Numbered from the stretch's first letter, positions 7,559-16,680 are shown. The stretch: 58,518 nucleotides of DNA from JBBKWH01 sp037968855 (GCA_037968855.1 JBBKWH010000047.1:1-58518); one strand, 5' to 3'. Translations and numbers: made by a program. The notes: generated from the sequence alone by a model not told the origin.

Positions 7559-9604
7559 ATGTCTGTGTCTACTCTTGCGCCTGCAACGCTTTCTCTTCCC
7601 GACTTTTCGACCTTGACGCCAGAACTGCTCAAGCAGTCGGTGTTAGATACCTTAGCCACCGCGACCGCATTGTTAGATGAAGCTGAGCAGCCAGATGCTG
7701 CGCCGCAACTGATCGAACGCCTAGAGCAAGCCGAAAACCAACTGCAACAAGCCTTTGGCGTGCTATCCAACCTTAATGCCGTGCGTAACACCCCAGAACT
7801 ACGCGACACCTATAACAGCCTACTGCCCGAACTATCGCGTTTTTCCACCGCCCAAGGCCAAAACAAAGCCCTGTATCAACGCTATGTCGATGCACATGAT
7901 TCGGCGGACTTTGCCCAATTGCCTGCGGCACGCCAAGAAGCGATTCGGTTGGCCTTGCGCGATTTTCGGCTGTCGGGTGTGGCCTTAGAAGGCGAACAAA
8001 AAGCTCGTTATGCCGCCATTAGCGAGCGCCTGTCGCAACTGTCGTCGCAGTTTTCGGATCAATTATTGGATGCCACCCAAGCCTATAGCCGCCCATTGAC
8101 TGAGGCTGACTTGGCCGGTTTGCCAGACAGTAGCGTGGGGATGTTTAAACAGCTTGGCCAGCAGCGTGATCAAGATCAACCCGTTGCCACCTTAGATGGC
8201 CCATCGTATTTGGCTATTTTGACCCATGCCGATTCGCGTGGGTTGCGTGAGGAGCTGTATCGCGCTTATTGCACTCGCGCCTCAGCTTTTGGCCCAAGCG
8301 AGCAAGACAATGGGCCTTTGATGGTCGAAATTTTGGCATTACGAGCCGAAAAATCCCAACTGCTGGGTTTTGACAATTATGCCGAGCAGTCTTTGGCCAG
8401 CAAAATGGCACCGAATGTTGATGAGGTCATCGCGTTTTTGGCTAATCTGGCGGCACAAGCCAAAGCCCCTGCCGAGCGAGACCTTGCTGCCTTGCAAGAT
8501 GAAGCCAAGCGTCATGGTATCGATGACTTAAAACCTTGGGACACTGCTTATGTCGCAGAAAAACTCAAGCAGCGCCGTTATCAATTGTCGCAAGAAAGCC
8601 TAAAACCCTACTTCCCTGCTCCCAAAGTGATTAGCGGATTGTTTGCCATTGCCGAGCGTCTGTACGGCATTCAGATTGAACAACGCAGCACCAGCGTCTG
8701 GCATGATGATGTTCGTTATTACGAAATCAGCGAGCATGGTCAGGTGGTCGGTGGCTTTTATTTTGACTTATATGCCCGTAGTGGCAAACGTGGCGGGGCA
8801 TGGATGAGTGGCTATCGCTCACGCTTGCAAACGCCCGACGGCTTGCAACGTCCAGTGGCGTTTATGGTCGGCAACTTTGCGCCACCTGTAGGCGACCAAC
8901 CGGCACAACTGACCCACGACGAACTGGTCACGCTGTTCCATGAGTTTGGTCATGGTTTGCATCATTTGCTCACCGAAGTGGACGTACTGCCAGTGGCGGG
9001 TATTCATGGGGTGGCGTGGGATGCGGTCGAGTTACCCAGCCAGTTTATGGAGTTTTGGACATGGGAGCCTGAGGCGCTCGCATTGGTGAGTGAGCATGTA
9101 CAGCATAAAGAAGCACTGCCAGAGACCTTACTTCAGGCCATGTTAGCCGCCAGACACTTTCAAAGCGGCATGCAAGCCTTGCGTCAGCTTGAATTTTCAC
9201 TGTTTGACCTGCAAGTGCATCGCACACAACCAACACCAGATCAAACCGGTATTCAGCAGATCTTAGATGATCTACGCACCCGTTATGCAGTCATGGCCAC
9301 ACCCGATTACAACCGCTTCCAAAACAGCTTTAGCCATATTTTTTCCGGTGGTTATGCCGCGGGCTATTACTCGTACAAATGGGCCGAAGTACTGGCATCG
9401 GATGCCTTTGAGCGTTTTGAACAAGAAGGCATCTTTAACGTCGAGACCGGCCAAGCCTTCCGTCGCGAAGTGCTGTCGGTTGGCGGTAGTCGTCCGGCAC
9501 AAGACAGCTTTGCTGCCTTTCGGGGTCGTGCCCCATCCATTGATGCATTACTGCGCCATAGCGGTTGGATCGACAATAGCAGCACCATTGGGGCAGAGGC
9601 ATGA
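7559..9604 (+). CDS. prlC: Oligopeptidase A, M3 metallopeptidase
   Basis: A cytosolic zinc oligopeptidase of the thimet family that clears short peptides, including cleaved signal peptides. 681 residues, the normal length for OpdA/PrlC. The zinc site HEFGHGLHH lies about residue 462, with the third glutamate ligand downstream, in the GVAWDAVELPSQFMEFW region. The C-terminal FSGGYAAGYYSYKWAEVLASDAF is typical of the family. I chose ATG 7559 over the GTG two codons earlier; neither has a strong ribosome site. The stop overlaps the yheV start (ATGA), so the two are translationally coupled. Confidence 0.93.
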   Translation: MSVSTLAPATLSLPDFSTLTPELLKQSVLDTLATATALLDEAEQPDAAPQLIERLEQAENQLQQAFGVLSNLNAVRNTPELRDTYNSLLPELSRFSTAQGQNKALYQRYVDAHDSADFAQLPAARQEAIRLALRDFRLSGVALEGEQKARYAAISERLSQLSSQFSDQLLDATQAYSRPLTEADLAGLPDSSVGMFKQLGQQRDQDQPVATLDGPSYLAILTHADSRGLREELYRAYCTRASAFGPSEQDNGPLMVEILALRAEKSQLLGFDNYAEQSLASKMAPNVDEVIAFLANLAAQAKAPAERDLAALQDEAKRHGIDDLKPWDTAYVAEKLKQRRYQLSQESLKPYFPAPKVISGLFAIAERLYGIQIEQRSTSVWHDDVRYYEISEHGQVVGGFYFDLYARSGKRGGAWMSGYRSRLQTPDGLQRPVAFMVGNFAPPVGDQPAQLTHDELVTLFHEFGHGLHHLLTEVDVLPVAGIHGVAWDAVELPSQFMEFWTWEPEALALVSEHVQHKEALPETLLQAMLAARHFQSGMQALRQLEFSLFDLQVHRTQPTPDQTGIQQILDDLRTRYAVMATPDYNRFQNSFSHIFSGGYAAGYYSYKWAEVLASDAFERFEQEGIFNVETGQAFRREVLSVGGSRPAQDSFAAFRGRAPSIDALLRHSGWIDNSSTIGAEA

Positions 9605-9819
9605 GCATCAAAAAGCGCTTTATTGCGGGTGCTAAATGTACCCAATGCAATGCAGTGGATCGGGTGATGATGTTGATCACCGAGGATGACGAATGGATCG
9701 AGTGTGTGGATTGTGGTTACACCGAACGTCGTCCAACTGAAGTGGTCACACGTGATCCAGAGGCCGAAGCAGCCACAAAAGACGCGACTGGCGTGGTGCA
9801 ATTTCGACCGATGCGCTAG
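9601..9819 (+). CDS. YheV family zinc-ribbon protein
   Basis: A 72-residue protein with two Cys-x2-Cys pairs, CTQC near 13-16 and CVDCGY near 35-38, forming a probable zinc ribbon. The preceding KKRFIAGAKC is typical of the YheV family (DUF2387). Its function is unknown. It overlaps the prlC stop by 4 bases, a neighbour relation also seen in other gammaproteobacteria. Confidence 0.88.
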   Translation: MSIKKRFIAGAKCTQCNAVDRVMMLITEDDEWIECVDCGYTERRPTEVVTRDPEAEAATKDATGVVQFRPMR

Positions 9820-9832
9820 ACTCTAGCGCATC
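9810..9832 (+). terminator. Perfect hairpin over the yheV stop codon, possible terminator
   Basis: GATGCGCTAG - ACT - CTAGCGCATC is a 10-bp perfect stem that contains the yheV TAG stop. It is followed only by GTTGTCTATTC, so the U tract is poor. It may terminate transcription weakly or protect the 3' end. Confidence 0.45.
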
Positions 9833-9856
9833 GTTGTCTATTCATAATAAATCATC

Positions 9857-10330
9857 ATGACCATGCCAGACCCGCAACACGCTCAACAATCATCAAACGC
9901 TCGGCCCTTATTTTGGGCCGGCTTGATCGGCGCTGGCGCTATGCTGACGTTGGTATTGGCTGTGGTTATTGGGTATTGGTTGGGTCGGCAAGATACACCT
10001 GCTGCTGCATCCGTAGCGACTGTTGCGAGTACGACAGCGCCGGTGTCTACGGTCAATAATCGACACTTGTCTGTCCAACCCATTATCACTGACCCCGTTG
10101 TTCAGGCATCCACACCACAGCCGCTGGTCACCGCAGCACTTCCGGCAGATACTGCACTGGCAGGAGAAGAGCTGGACCTCCATGATGATGAGCAGTCTCG
10201 CTTACAGCAACAAAAGAAAAACCTCAAACAACAAGTGCAAGATTCTGAAACCTTGATGAAGCTCAAAGCAGAACGCATCGCAGCACTTGAAGCGGAGCTT
10301 GCGGCTGAAGGTGTAGCCACCACGCCTTAA
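9857..10330 (+). CDS. Single-pass membrane protein with coiled coil, unknown function
   Basis: 157 residues. After a short polar N-terminus there is one membrane segment (about 19-43, WAGLIGAGAMLTLVLAVVIGYWLG). A serine/threonine/valine-rich linker follows, then a C-terminal charged helix rich in Q, K and E (about 108-150, SRLQQQKKNLKQQVQDSETLMK) that should form a coiled coil facing the periplasm. I recognise no family. The start could be the ATG two codons later. It sits 37 bases after yheV. Confidence 0.6.
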   Translation: MTMPDPQHAQQSSNARPLFWAGLIGAGAMLTLVLAVVIGYWLGRQDTPAAASVATVASTTAPVSTVNNRHLSVQPIITDPVVQASTPQPLVTAALPADTALAGEELDLHDDEQSRLQQQKKNLKQQVQDSETLMKLKAERIAALEAELAAEGVATTP

Positions 10331-10391
10331 TCCTGCATCTAGCGACCATCAAGCACCGCAGTAACACCCTCAACATAATCGGCACGCAATC

Positions 10392-10416
10392 CAAGGCTGT
10401 TATCATGGCAGCCTTG
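10392..10416 (+). other. Intergenic hairpin before the EamA gene
   Basis: CAAGGCTG - TTATCATGG - CAGCCTTG is a perfect 8-bp stem between the membrane-protein stop (10330) and the TTG start at 10439. There is no U tract. It could be an attenuator or leader element, but nothing shows which. Confidence 0.35.
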
Positions 10417-10438
10417 TTGGTCATGATGTTGACTCCTT

Positions 10439-11314
10439 TTGAATGCTCATCCCGTCGTACGCCAACCCGTCTTGACAGGTTTGGCCTTATTGGCCGTGTC
10501 TGCGTTTTTATTTGCCAGTATGGGCGTATTGATTCGCATGGCATCGCATACCGTCGATAATAGTGCCATTGTGTTTTTTCGTAATTTAACTGGCCTGTTG
10601 ATGCTGTTGCCTTTTTTTGCATGGCGTGGTTTTGATCAACTCAAAACCGACAAACACTGGATGCACATCTGGCGTGCGGTTGTTGGACTTGCCGCCATGT
10701 ATGGCTTTTTTTATGCCATTGCCCATCTAAAACTCTCTAATGCCATGGTGTTTACCTACTCCTCACCGGTGTTTATTCCCTTGGTGGCATGGCTATTTTT
10801 AAAAGAACGCATGACTCGTATCATGTGGCTGGCTGCCAGCATTGGTCTGGTGGGTGTGGTGTTGGTGGCCAAGCCAGACCAAGGCGTCTTTAATACGTTA
10901 TCGTTGATTGGTATGTCGTCGAGCTTTTTGGCAGCTATGGCATTTGTCACTGTACGCGCGATGACCGCGACCGAGCCGGCTACACGTATCGTGTTTTATT
11001 TTTGCCTAATCGCAACTTGCCTCTCGGCCATTCCAATGTTTTGGGTTTGGCGTTCTTATCATTGGCATGAATTGCTGTTGGTCTGTGGTGCAGGCTTTTT
11101 GGCCACACTCAGCCAACTGTGTATGTCAAACGCATACCGTTACGCGCCAGCCGGTCAGATTGGCCCTGCCAATTATCTGGCCATTTTGTTTGCTGGTTTT
11201 TGGGCGGCGCTGTTATGGCAAGAATACCCAGACTTTACCAGCATCATCGGTATGGGCATTATTCTGCTGGCTTTGGTGTTGTGCATGCCTCGTTTTGCCA
11301 ATCGCAGGGCCTAG
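10439..11314 (+). CDS. EamA (drug/metabolite superfamily) transporter
   Basis: An inner-membrane carrier of the DMT superfamily, 291 residues, with about ten membrane segments arranged as two EamA repeats. The first repeat starts LALLAVSAFLFASMGVLIRMAS and the second SLIGMSSSFLAAMAFVTVRAM. The substrate is unknown; relatives export amino acids or metabolites. In this frame the only start before the first membrane helix is TTG at 10439, because a stop codon lies at 10430 and the next ATG is inside the first helix. There is no good Shine-Dalgarno. A terminator follows. Confidence 0.85.
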   Translation: MNAHPVVRQPVLTGLALLAVSAFLFASMGVLIRMASHTVDNSAIVFFRNLTGLLMLLPFFAWRGFDQLKTDKHWMHIWRAVVGLAAMYGFFYAIAHLKLSNAMVFTYSSPVFIPLVAWLFLKERMTRIMWLAASIGLVGVVLVAKPDQGVFNTLSLIGMSSSFLAAMAFVTVRAMTATEPATRIVFYFCLIATCLSAIPMFWVWRSYHWHELLLVCGAGFLATLSQLCMSNAYRYAPAGQIGPANYLAILFAGFWAALLWQEYPDFTSIIGMGIILLALVLCMPRFANRRA

Positions 11315-11357
11315 CACCTACTCCTAGCATATCAGCGCAAAGTCATCAAATATTCAT

Positions 11358-11386
11358 AAAAAAAACGGCCCACTAGAGGCCGTTTT
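11358..11386. terminator. Bidirectional terminator between convergent genes
   Basis: AAACGGCC - CACTAGA - GGCCGTTT with A and T runs on both sides, lying between the EamA stop and the stop of the leftward TRAP permease. Confidence 0.85.
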
Positions 11387-11415
11387 TGATTGCAGGTTTC
11401 ATCTACTACTAACGC

Positions 11416-13638
11416 TTAATACCAGCCAAACATCTTAAAGAAGTATGGCGTATAGGACACGATCAGCAAGGTTGGGATCATCACGATCAATGGCAATAAC
11501 CAACGCTCATAGCGATAGTAGAAGCTCATATGACGGACTTCGGCATCAGCCTCGGCCATCTCTTGCTCTCCCACCACCTGCCTAGCCAGCAATTGGTTAA
11601 GTGCAACTGGTGGTGACAAGTAGCCTAGCTCGAATGCAGTCAACACGATCATCCAGAAGTGAACCGGATTAATCCCATTCTGATAGGCAATCGGCGCAAC
11701 GGTGGCCGAGACCAAGATCACCGCACCAAACGGATCCATGATCATACCAACAAACACCATCAGCACCAGCAACAAGGAAATGGCAAACAGCACACTACCC
11801 ATGTCTGCAGGCACTGCCAGCATCAACTCGGAACGCTCAATCAAACCACCAATACTGACCGACAAAGCCATCAGCATGATCAAGGCACCAATGTGGCCAA
11901 TAGTCTCATTGGTCGCAAAGCGAATCGCCTTTTCAAAGCCAACACGACGGTTTTTGCCTTCAGGATCATTGGTACGCAAGTACGGAGAGACATGCGCGGT
12001 ATGATCTGGTTCGGTGTGAGGAACATCATGTGCAGGCACAGGCGTTGCTGGATGCAAAGCAATCTCTGACTGACCACCCTCACCTTGACGACGCAATTTA
12101 TCGTAAAACACCAATGCCAACAGAATAAACGGCATGATCATTGGCGCGGTAAATTCATCCATCTTGGTGTCGAGAACATACTTGTAGAAGAACACCACAG
12201 CAACAGCGATCAAGATATACGGTGAGATCGGTGCAAAGGCACGTGCTGAAGCGGGTAATGCCACACTCGGTGAAGCAATACGGAACTTCTGCTCTGCCAA
12301 GAACAATGACACGATCAAGAACAAGGTTGAGGAGATCAAGAATACCAACACACCTTTGCTATACAGCAAATCGGTTTGGACTTCTTTGTTCATTGCCGCG
12401 ATCACAACGATCAACAAACACGGACGCAATACCACACCCAACGAGCCTGACATTGCTGTCGCAGCCAGTGCGTATTGGCGACGCGCACCAGAGTTGTAAA
12501 CCTCTTTATAGATAATCGCACCCGCCGCGATCACGAAAATACCTGATGCACCGGTATACGCCGTAGGAATCGCTGCCGCACACAAGATGATCCATGTCAG
12601 CGTTTCTGGAGAAAAATTCCATGGACGCAACAAGTTCAAGAACAGGTCAACCACACGGGTTTGCTTGAGCAACATACCCGCCCAGATATAGAGCGACAGA
12701 TTCAAGAAAATCTGTGAGAACTCAACCATCTGACCCAAGTAAATCGCTGTACCCGTTGGATATCCCATAAAGAAGATAAAGGTGATACTGGCAATCAATG
12801 CCATGTTGGCATACAACGGCACTGACAACAGCGCAAAGCCAATCGTGCCACCATCTGCAGCATCTTTGGGCGGATTAAGCAGCTTATACAGACTGATCAA
12901 TGTCAGCACACTAAACAGCGTAATCCACACCACGTTAATCACCACGCCAACATGCTCTAGCTCAACACCTGATTTGCGTTGAGAAAAGAAGTAAGCAACC
13001 GATGAAAACGCCAACAGCGCATTGGCCAAGACCATGCTGGTCGAGTACACCTTAAAGTCCGTTTTGGTGGACGGTGGGCGTAACGCAATATGATGCAAGC
13101 CAAGGGTAGTCGTAATTGCAGCAATCGCCACCATTAAGACCAAAATCAGCGCACGGTTTTCGGTACCAAAGCGGAATACAACAAAGAATGCTGTTTCAAA
13201 GGTCCGATAAGCACGTACGGTTGGGGTGATGTGATCCGTCACATTTTGATAGAAAGCAAACTTCTCGTCACATTGTGTTTTTGCTGCTTCAAGTGATTGT
13301 CGAACCTCTACTGGGTCTTTTTTGACATCACCAAACAGGCCACCAAACATATCATCTGATGGTTTATTGACCTGTTCATTGACCATGTCGTCAGTCACTG
13401 CACCACGATTACACGTGGGCTGCGCAGGATCTGCACGAAGAAACGAGTATTGGATACTAGACTCAGGATCACCAAACATCCGCTCGCCAACGCGAAGCAG
13501 CTGTCCATGGATCATCTCACCCGTACCAATGACCAATGTCAAAAGCAATAAAAGAAAGACAGGAAGGGTTGAAAGCCATTCTGACCAAGACCGGTTAAGC
13601 GGGCCGGTCGGCCGCTGGGAATCATCAGGGATCTGCAT
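11416..13638 (-). CDS. TRAP transporter permease, fused small and large subunits
   Basis: An inner-membrane permease of 740 residues starting at ATG (MQIPDD); a TTG nine codons upstream is also open. The N-terminal third looks DctQ-like: one helix (VFLLLLLTLVIGTG), a long polar loop, then several helices. The C-terminal part is DctM-like, with repeated helices, LTWIILCAAAIPTAYTGASGIFVIAAGAI and VGMIMDPFGAVILVSATVAPIA, and the TRAP signature around LGYLSPPVALNQLL. Two aspartate- and histidine-rich soluble stretches separate the halves. DctM/DctQ permeases move organic acids with Na+. The binding protein and T-component lipoprotein encoded just upstream in the same direction probably serve it. 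The substrate is unknown. Confidence 0.85.
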   Translation of the reverse strand: MQIPDDSQRPTGPLNRSWSEWLSTLPVFLLLLLTLVIGTGEMIHGQLLRVGERMFGDPESSIQYSFLRADPAQPTCNRGAVTDDMVNEQVNKPSDDMFGGLFGDVKKDPVEVRQSLEAAKTQCDEKFAFYQNVTDHITPTVRAYRTFETAFFVVFRFGTENRALILVLMVAIAAITTTLGLHHIALRPPSTKTDFKVYSTSMVLANALLAFSSVAYFFSQRKSGVELEHVGVVINVVWITLFSVLTLISLYKLLNPPKDAADGGTIGFALLSVPLYANMALIASITFIFFMGYPTGTAIYLGQMVEFSQIFLNLSLYIWAGMLLKQTRVVDLFLNLLRPWNFSPETLTWIILCAAAIPTAYTGASGIFVIAAGAIIYKEVYNSGARRQYALAATAMSGSLGVVLRPCLLIVVIAAMNKEVQTDLLYSKGVLVFLISSTLFLIVSLFLAEQKFRIASPSVALPASARAFAPISPYILIAVAVVFFYKYVLDTKMDEFTAPMIMPFILLALVFYDKLRRQGEGGQSEIALHPATPVPAHDVPHTEPDHTAHVSPYLRTNDPEGKNRRVGFEKAIRFATNETIGHIGALIMLMALSVSIGGLIERSELMLAVPADMGSVLFAISLLLVLMVFVGMIMDPFGAVILVSATVAPIAYQNGINPVHFWMIVLTAFELGYLSPPVALNQLLARQVVGEQEMAEADAEVRHMSFYYRYERWLLPLIVMIPTLLIVSYTPYFFKMFGWY

Positions 13639-13834
13639 GACATCCTGCTTGTTATTTTGGACCAATAGACATGGATGACGTTGTCACCCACCCCATACCC
13701 GTGAGTTCATTATCAACGTCCGAATATTGTTAAACAATCGGCACTACGGTGAACACACTGGTCGTCTATGATGCCCGAAATAGCACTTTTTTTGTATAAC
13801 CTTTATTCACTCCCTTGAAAAATCAGTGGCATTT

Positions 13835-14446
13835 TTAGCCATTTTGGCGCGAATTTAGGACCTTTTTAACGATTAGTGCGCAAATTACCCAGAACAATGC
13901 CAACAGAACACCATATTGATGCGCAGCAAAAACCACAGGTGCACCAATTAATTGCGCAGTACCACCCTGCCCCATCTGGGTCTCTAAACCTAACTTGACA
14001 ACCACAGCACATAAAACAAACACAGCAAAGCGTCTTTCGTGACGATCCGCCCATGCCACTAGGGCTGCTGCCACATATAAACCATGTAAAACGCCTGACA
14101 ATCCGACATAAGCAGTGAGCACTGGATCACACCAATACAGCAGCAGACTTAACAAACCAGACAAAATAAATAATAAACTCCAAAACTGCCAACGTCGCAG
14201 CGGGGCCAAAACATAAGGCAACAACATTACTGCGGCAGCATTTAATAGCAAATGCCAGCCACCCACATGCACCCAATGCGCCGTCCATAACCGCCACGGC
14301 TCTTGCCACAATGCTGTACGCAAATAGGCTAGCTCACTGACCCATGGTTGCAATAGCAACATGCAGACAAACAAAAACAGCGGATCAGCCCAACCAATCC
14401 GCTGTTGCAAAAACCGTAACGACGTTACTCGCCAGTTTGACTGCAT
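13835..14446 (-). CDS. rrtA: Rhombosortase (rhomboid-family intramembrane serine protease)
   Basis: A 203-residue membrane protease with about six helices. It shows HWVHVGGWHLLLN (H60, H65, N69), the catalytic serine S117 in GLSGVLHG, and the catalytic histidine H176 in AAHQYG; together these match the rhombosortase branch. Rhombosortases cut proteins carrying a GlyGly-CTERM tail, releasing them to the type II secretion path. No protein in this window has such a tail. The start overlaps the end of the binding-protein gene by 22 bases, so the two are probably cotranscribed. Confidence 0.85.
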   Translation of the reverse strand: MQSNWRVTSLRFLQQRIGWADPLFLFVCMLLLQPWVSELAYLRTALWQEPWRLWTAHWVHVGGWHLLLNAAAVMLLPYVLAPLRRWQFWSLLFILSGLLSLLLYWCDPVLTAYVGLSGVLHGLYVAAALVAWADRHERRFAVFVLCAVVVKLGLETQMGQGGTAQLIGAPVVFAAHQYGVLLALFWVICALIVKKVLNSRQNG

Positions 14447-15534
14447 TCAGCACGCGAGGCATCAATTTGACAACGGATACGTCGTAACAATGCCATCATT
14501 CTTGGCTCATAAATACCATCTTGCACCAAGGCCATGCGGGCAGTACGCGACATATCATCATAACGATGGGTATTGGCCGCACTGACGCGAATCCAGTATT
14601 TGGGATCAACGTCGCCTTCGTACTGGGTAATCATCCGCATCTGACGATCATACAAAGTCTTCATATAATTGCGTGATGACTGTCCAAATCCGGTTGGAAA
14701 GCGATCTGGATGAATCACCACTTGGATACTAACCTGTGCCAGCACGTAATCAATAATGCCGCCTTTTTTACCCAAGCCGCGATACAGCTCTAGCGGTCGA
14801 TAGGCCGTGACCGGAGAAATGACAATATCGACTTGGCCATTATTAAACTTGGCAGAAAAGTTGGTCACGTCTGATGGGTCAGAGCGCGCACCAAAGTCAC
14901 GAACCAACTTAGCCTGTGCTTTGTCGTAATCAAAAATGGCAATTTTTTTGCCTGGTAGCTGCTCTGGCCCCTGAATCACTCGATCATTGACAAAGCCATA
15001 GGCACCACCAAACGGCAAGATCCCTGCCACCTCGTAAGACTGACCATCTTTTTCGGTGGTCATGTAACGTGCTGTGGTTGGCGCACTTAAGACATCAATC
15101 AATGTCTTCATGTGGGCATAGCTTGGAATCGCGCCAACGGCCTCAATGCTGCCTGTAAATGCATTATAAGGACGCACACGCAATCCGGTCAGTACCACTG
15201 CATCACAATAGCCGACTCTAAAATCTTCGCTGGCAACTTTTTCGTCGACATAGCCTTTGACATCAAAATCTACACCGAGTGTCGCGGCTTTAACTTGATA
15301 ATCTTTCATCAAGGCAACCATGTCACCATTTTGACCCATGATGTCCCAAACACACAGTCTGCGCTTGACCAGCTTGTCTGGAATGGTGGTGACTGGTTCC
15401 GCTTTTAACTGGGTTTTGGGCTTTAAATTGCCCATTCCGCCTGCCCGTTCCATCGGTGCCACTGCACTTACATAAGATGCCACACACAATGCAGCACCGC
15501 CCAGTGCCCATCGTGAGATCAAAGTTAATGGCAT
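14425..15534 (-). CDS. AdeT-like putative solute-binding protein
   Basis: A periplasmic protein of 369 residues. GGAG lies 8 bases before ATG 15534 (MPLTLISRW), and an N-terminal signal peptide (GGAALCVASYVSA) follows. The mature part reads like a type II solute-binding fold: KLVKRRLCVWDIMGQNGD near the front, FRVGYCDAVVLTGLRVR, then LPGKKIAIFDYDKAQAKLVRDFG. It resembles the family called AdeT1/2 in Acinetobacter, once described as an efflux component for aminoglycosides but sequence-wise a binding protein. Here it lies between a T-component-like lipoprotein and a TRAP permease, which argues for uptake. Ligand unknown. Confidence 0.72.
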   Translation of the reverse strand: MPLTLISRWALGGAALCVASYVSAVAPMERAGGMGNLKPKTQLKAEPVTTIPDKLVKRRLCVWDIMGQNGDMVALMKDYQVKAATLGVDFDVKGYVDEKVASEDFRVGYCDAVVLTGLRVRPYNAFTGSIEAVGAIPSYAHMKTLIDVLSAPTTARYMTTEKDGQSYEVAGILPFGGAYGFVNDRVIQGPEQLPGKKIAIFDYDKAQAKLVRDFGARSDPSDVTNFSAKFNNGQVDIVISPVTAYRPLELYRGLGKKGGIIDYVLAQVSIQVVIHPDRFPTGFGQSSRNYMKTLYDRQMRMITQYEGDVDPKYWIRVSAANTHRYDDMSRTARMALVQDGIYEPRMMALLRRIRCQIDASRAECSQTGE

Positions 15535-15582
15535 ATTCACGTCTCCTGAACTATACACACCAGCATGTCGTATGATGCCTTA

Positions 15583-15616
15583 AAAACACATCAACCGCCT
15601 GTCTCGGCGGTTGATA
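15583..15616 (-). terminator. Hairpin with U tract between lipoprotein and binding-protein genes
   Basis: On the minus strand TCAACCGCC - GAGACA - GGCGGTTGA (9 bp, perfect) is followed by TGTGTTTTTA. It lies 27 bases after the lipoprotein stop and about 50 before the binding-protein start. It may be a partial terminator or processing site that sets different expression of the two genes. Confidence 0.6.
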
Positions 15617-15642
15617 TGGGTGACGCACGAAGCTTTACAAGA

Positions 15643-16680
15643 TCAAATCAGATCATCGATATCAATACCCAGATCATTGGTGACTTTTTCGTCCCAGAAG
15701 CGGGTCAAACCACCATCCGGCGTGCGTGTGCCGGTTTTTTCTGTCCAGTAACGGTCAGAAATACCCATCACCAACTCGCCGCCCATGGCATCAAACAAAC
15801 GATACTTAGGGTTGATTGGCATTTTTTGGTCAATCGAGTTGCCATAGGTACGCAAGGCATCGCGGATCAGATCATCTTTACCCGTGGCCTGAGCGGCCAG
15901 CGCATAAATCGCATGTGGCAAACGCACGCCAGTACGCTCGCCAATACGCGTAGCGTCTTTCATAGTTTGGAATGGATCTGGCTTGCCATCTGACGCACCC
16001 GGTAACAAGGTCCAGATCGCGGCACGAATGGCCATTGGCGTGCCCCAGAATTTTTCGTTATCCAGACACTTCATGCCACGTTCAACCACGGCAGCAATGT
16101 CTTTGGGGACGTTTACCGCACCTTGCGCATTGATGTCGTTGGTGACCGCTTGCAAACCTGAGACCATACCAAGCAGATAAATGGTTTTATCTAGGTCGGT
16201 TTTCATGGATGGGCACTGATCGCCGAGCTTGATTTTGTAATCGCGCTCCCATTTTTCAGCAAACATCTGATAACCGGCAAACTGACGGCGTGCAGCCACT
16301 TCAGCCCAGCGTTTTTGCGCAATACGCGCATCCTGAGCAGATTCGACTTTGCCATCACGTGCAGCACGCAAATATTGAAGCTCTTGTTCAAGCGCTTCTT
16401 TTTCGGCACACAAGCCCGCACCCGCATACAGCAGAACGGCCATTTTGGTCGGATCTGCGCCTAATGCTTGCGTTCCAACAATCAGAGGAGTTAATGCTGT
16501 ACCTGAGGCACAGATCATTTGAGTATCGTCCATCGCTACGATGGGCGGAACAAAGTGGTTTTCGGTAAAACGAAGTGCAAGGTTCGCACCGGTCTTATAA
16601 ATCTGAGAGCAACCGGACAGCAACATCACTGTGCTGGCCATGACCACCATACCTTGGCGGAGTGTGCGGACGGTAGACAT
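15643..16680 (-). CDS. Lipoprotein, TRAP transporter T-component (TatT)-like
   Basis: 345 residues with a lipoprotein signal peptide (hydrophobic core VVMASTVMLL, lipobox LSGC, cysteine at 24). The mature protein is predicted mostly helical. It has features I associate with the TatT family of TRAP-associated periplasmic lipoproteins, such as the helical hairpins around GVRLPHAIYALAAQATGKDD and the tail GISDRYWTEKTGTRTPDG. TatT proteins form pores or rings with a binding protein. It is the first gene of the leftward cluster with the AdeT-like protein, rhombosortase and TRAP permease. The lipoprotein nature is certain; the TatT assignment is moderate. Confidence 0.6.
   Translation of the reverse strand: MSTVRTLRQGMVVMASTVMLLSGCSQIYKTGANLALRFTENHFVPPIVAMDDTQMICASGTALTPLIVGTQALGADPTKMAVLLYAGAGLCAEKEALEQELQYLRAARDGKVESAQDARIAQKRWAEVAARRQFAGYQMFAEKWERDYKIKLGDQCPSMKTDLDKTIYLLGMVSGLQAVTNDINAQGAVNVPKDIAAVVERGMKCLDNEKFWGTPMAIRAAIWTLLPGASDGKPDPFQTMKDATRIGERTGVRLPHAIYALAAQATGKDDLIRDALRTYGNSIDQKMPINPKYRLFDAMGGELVMGISDRYWTEKTGTRTPDGGLTRFWDEKVTNDLGIDIDDLI

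Noticed and set aside
15565..15993. Plus-strand frame opposite the T-component-like lipoprotein
   Set aside because: It mirrors the coding frame of the opposite gene and shows no domain.
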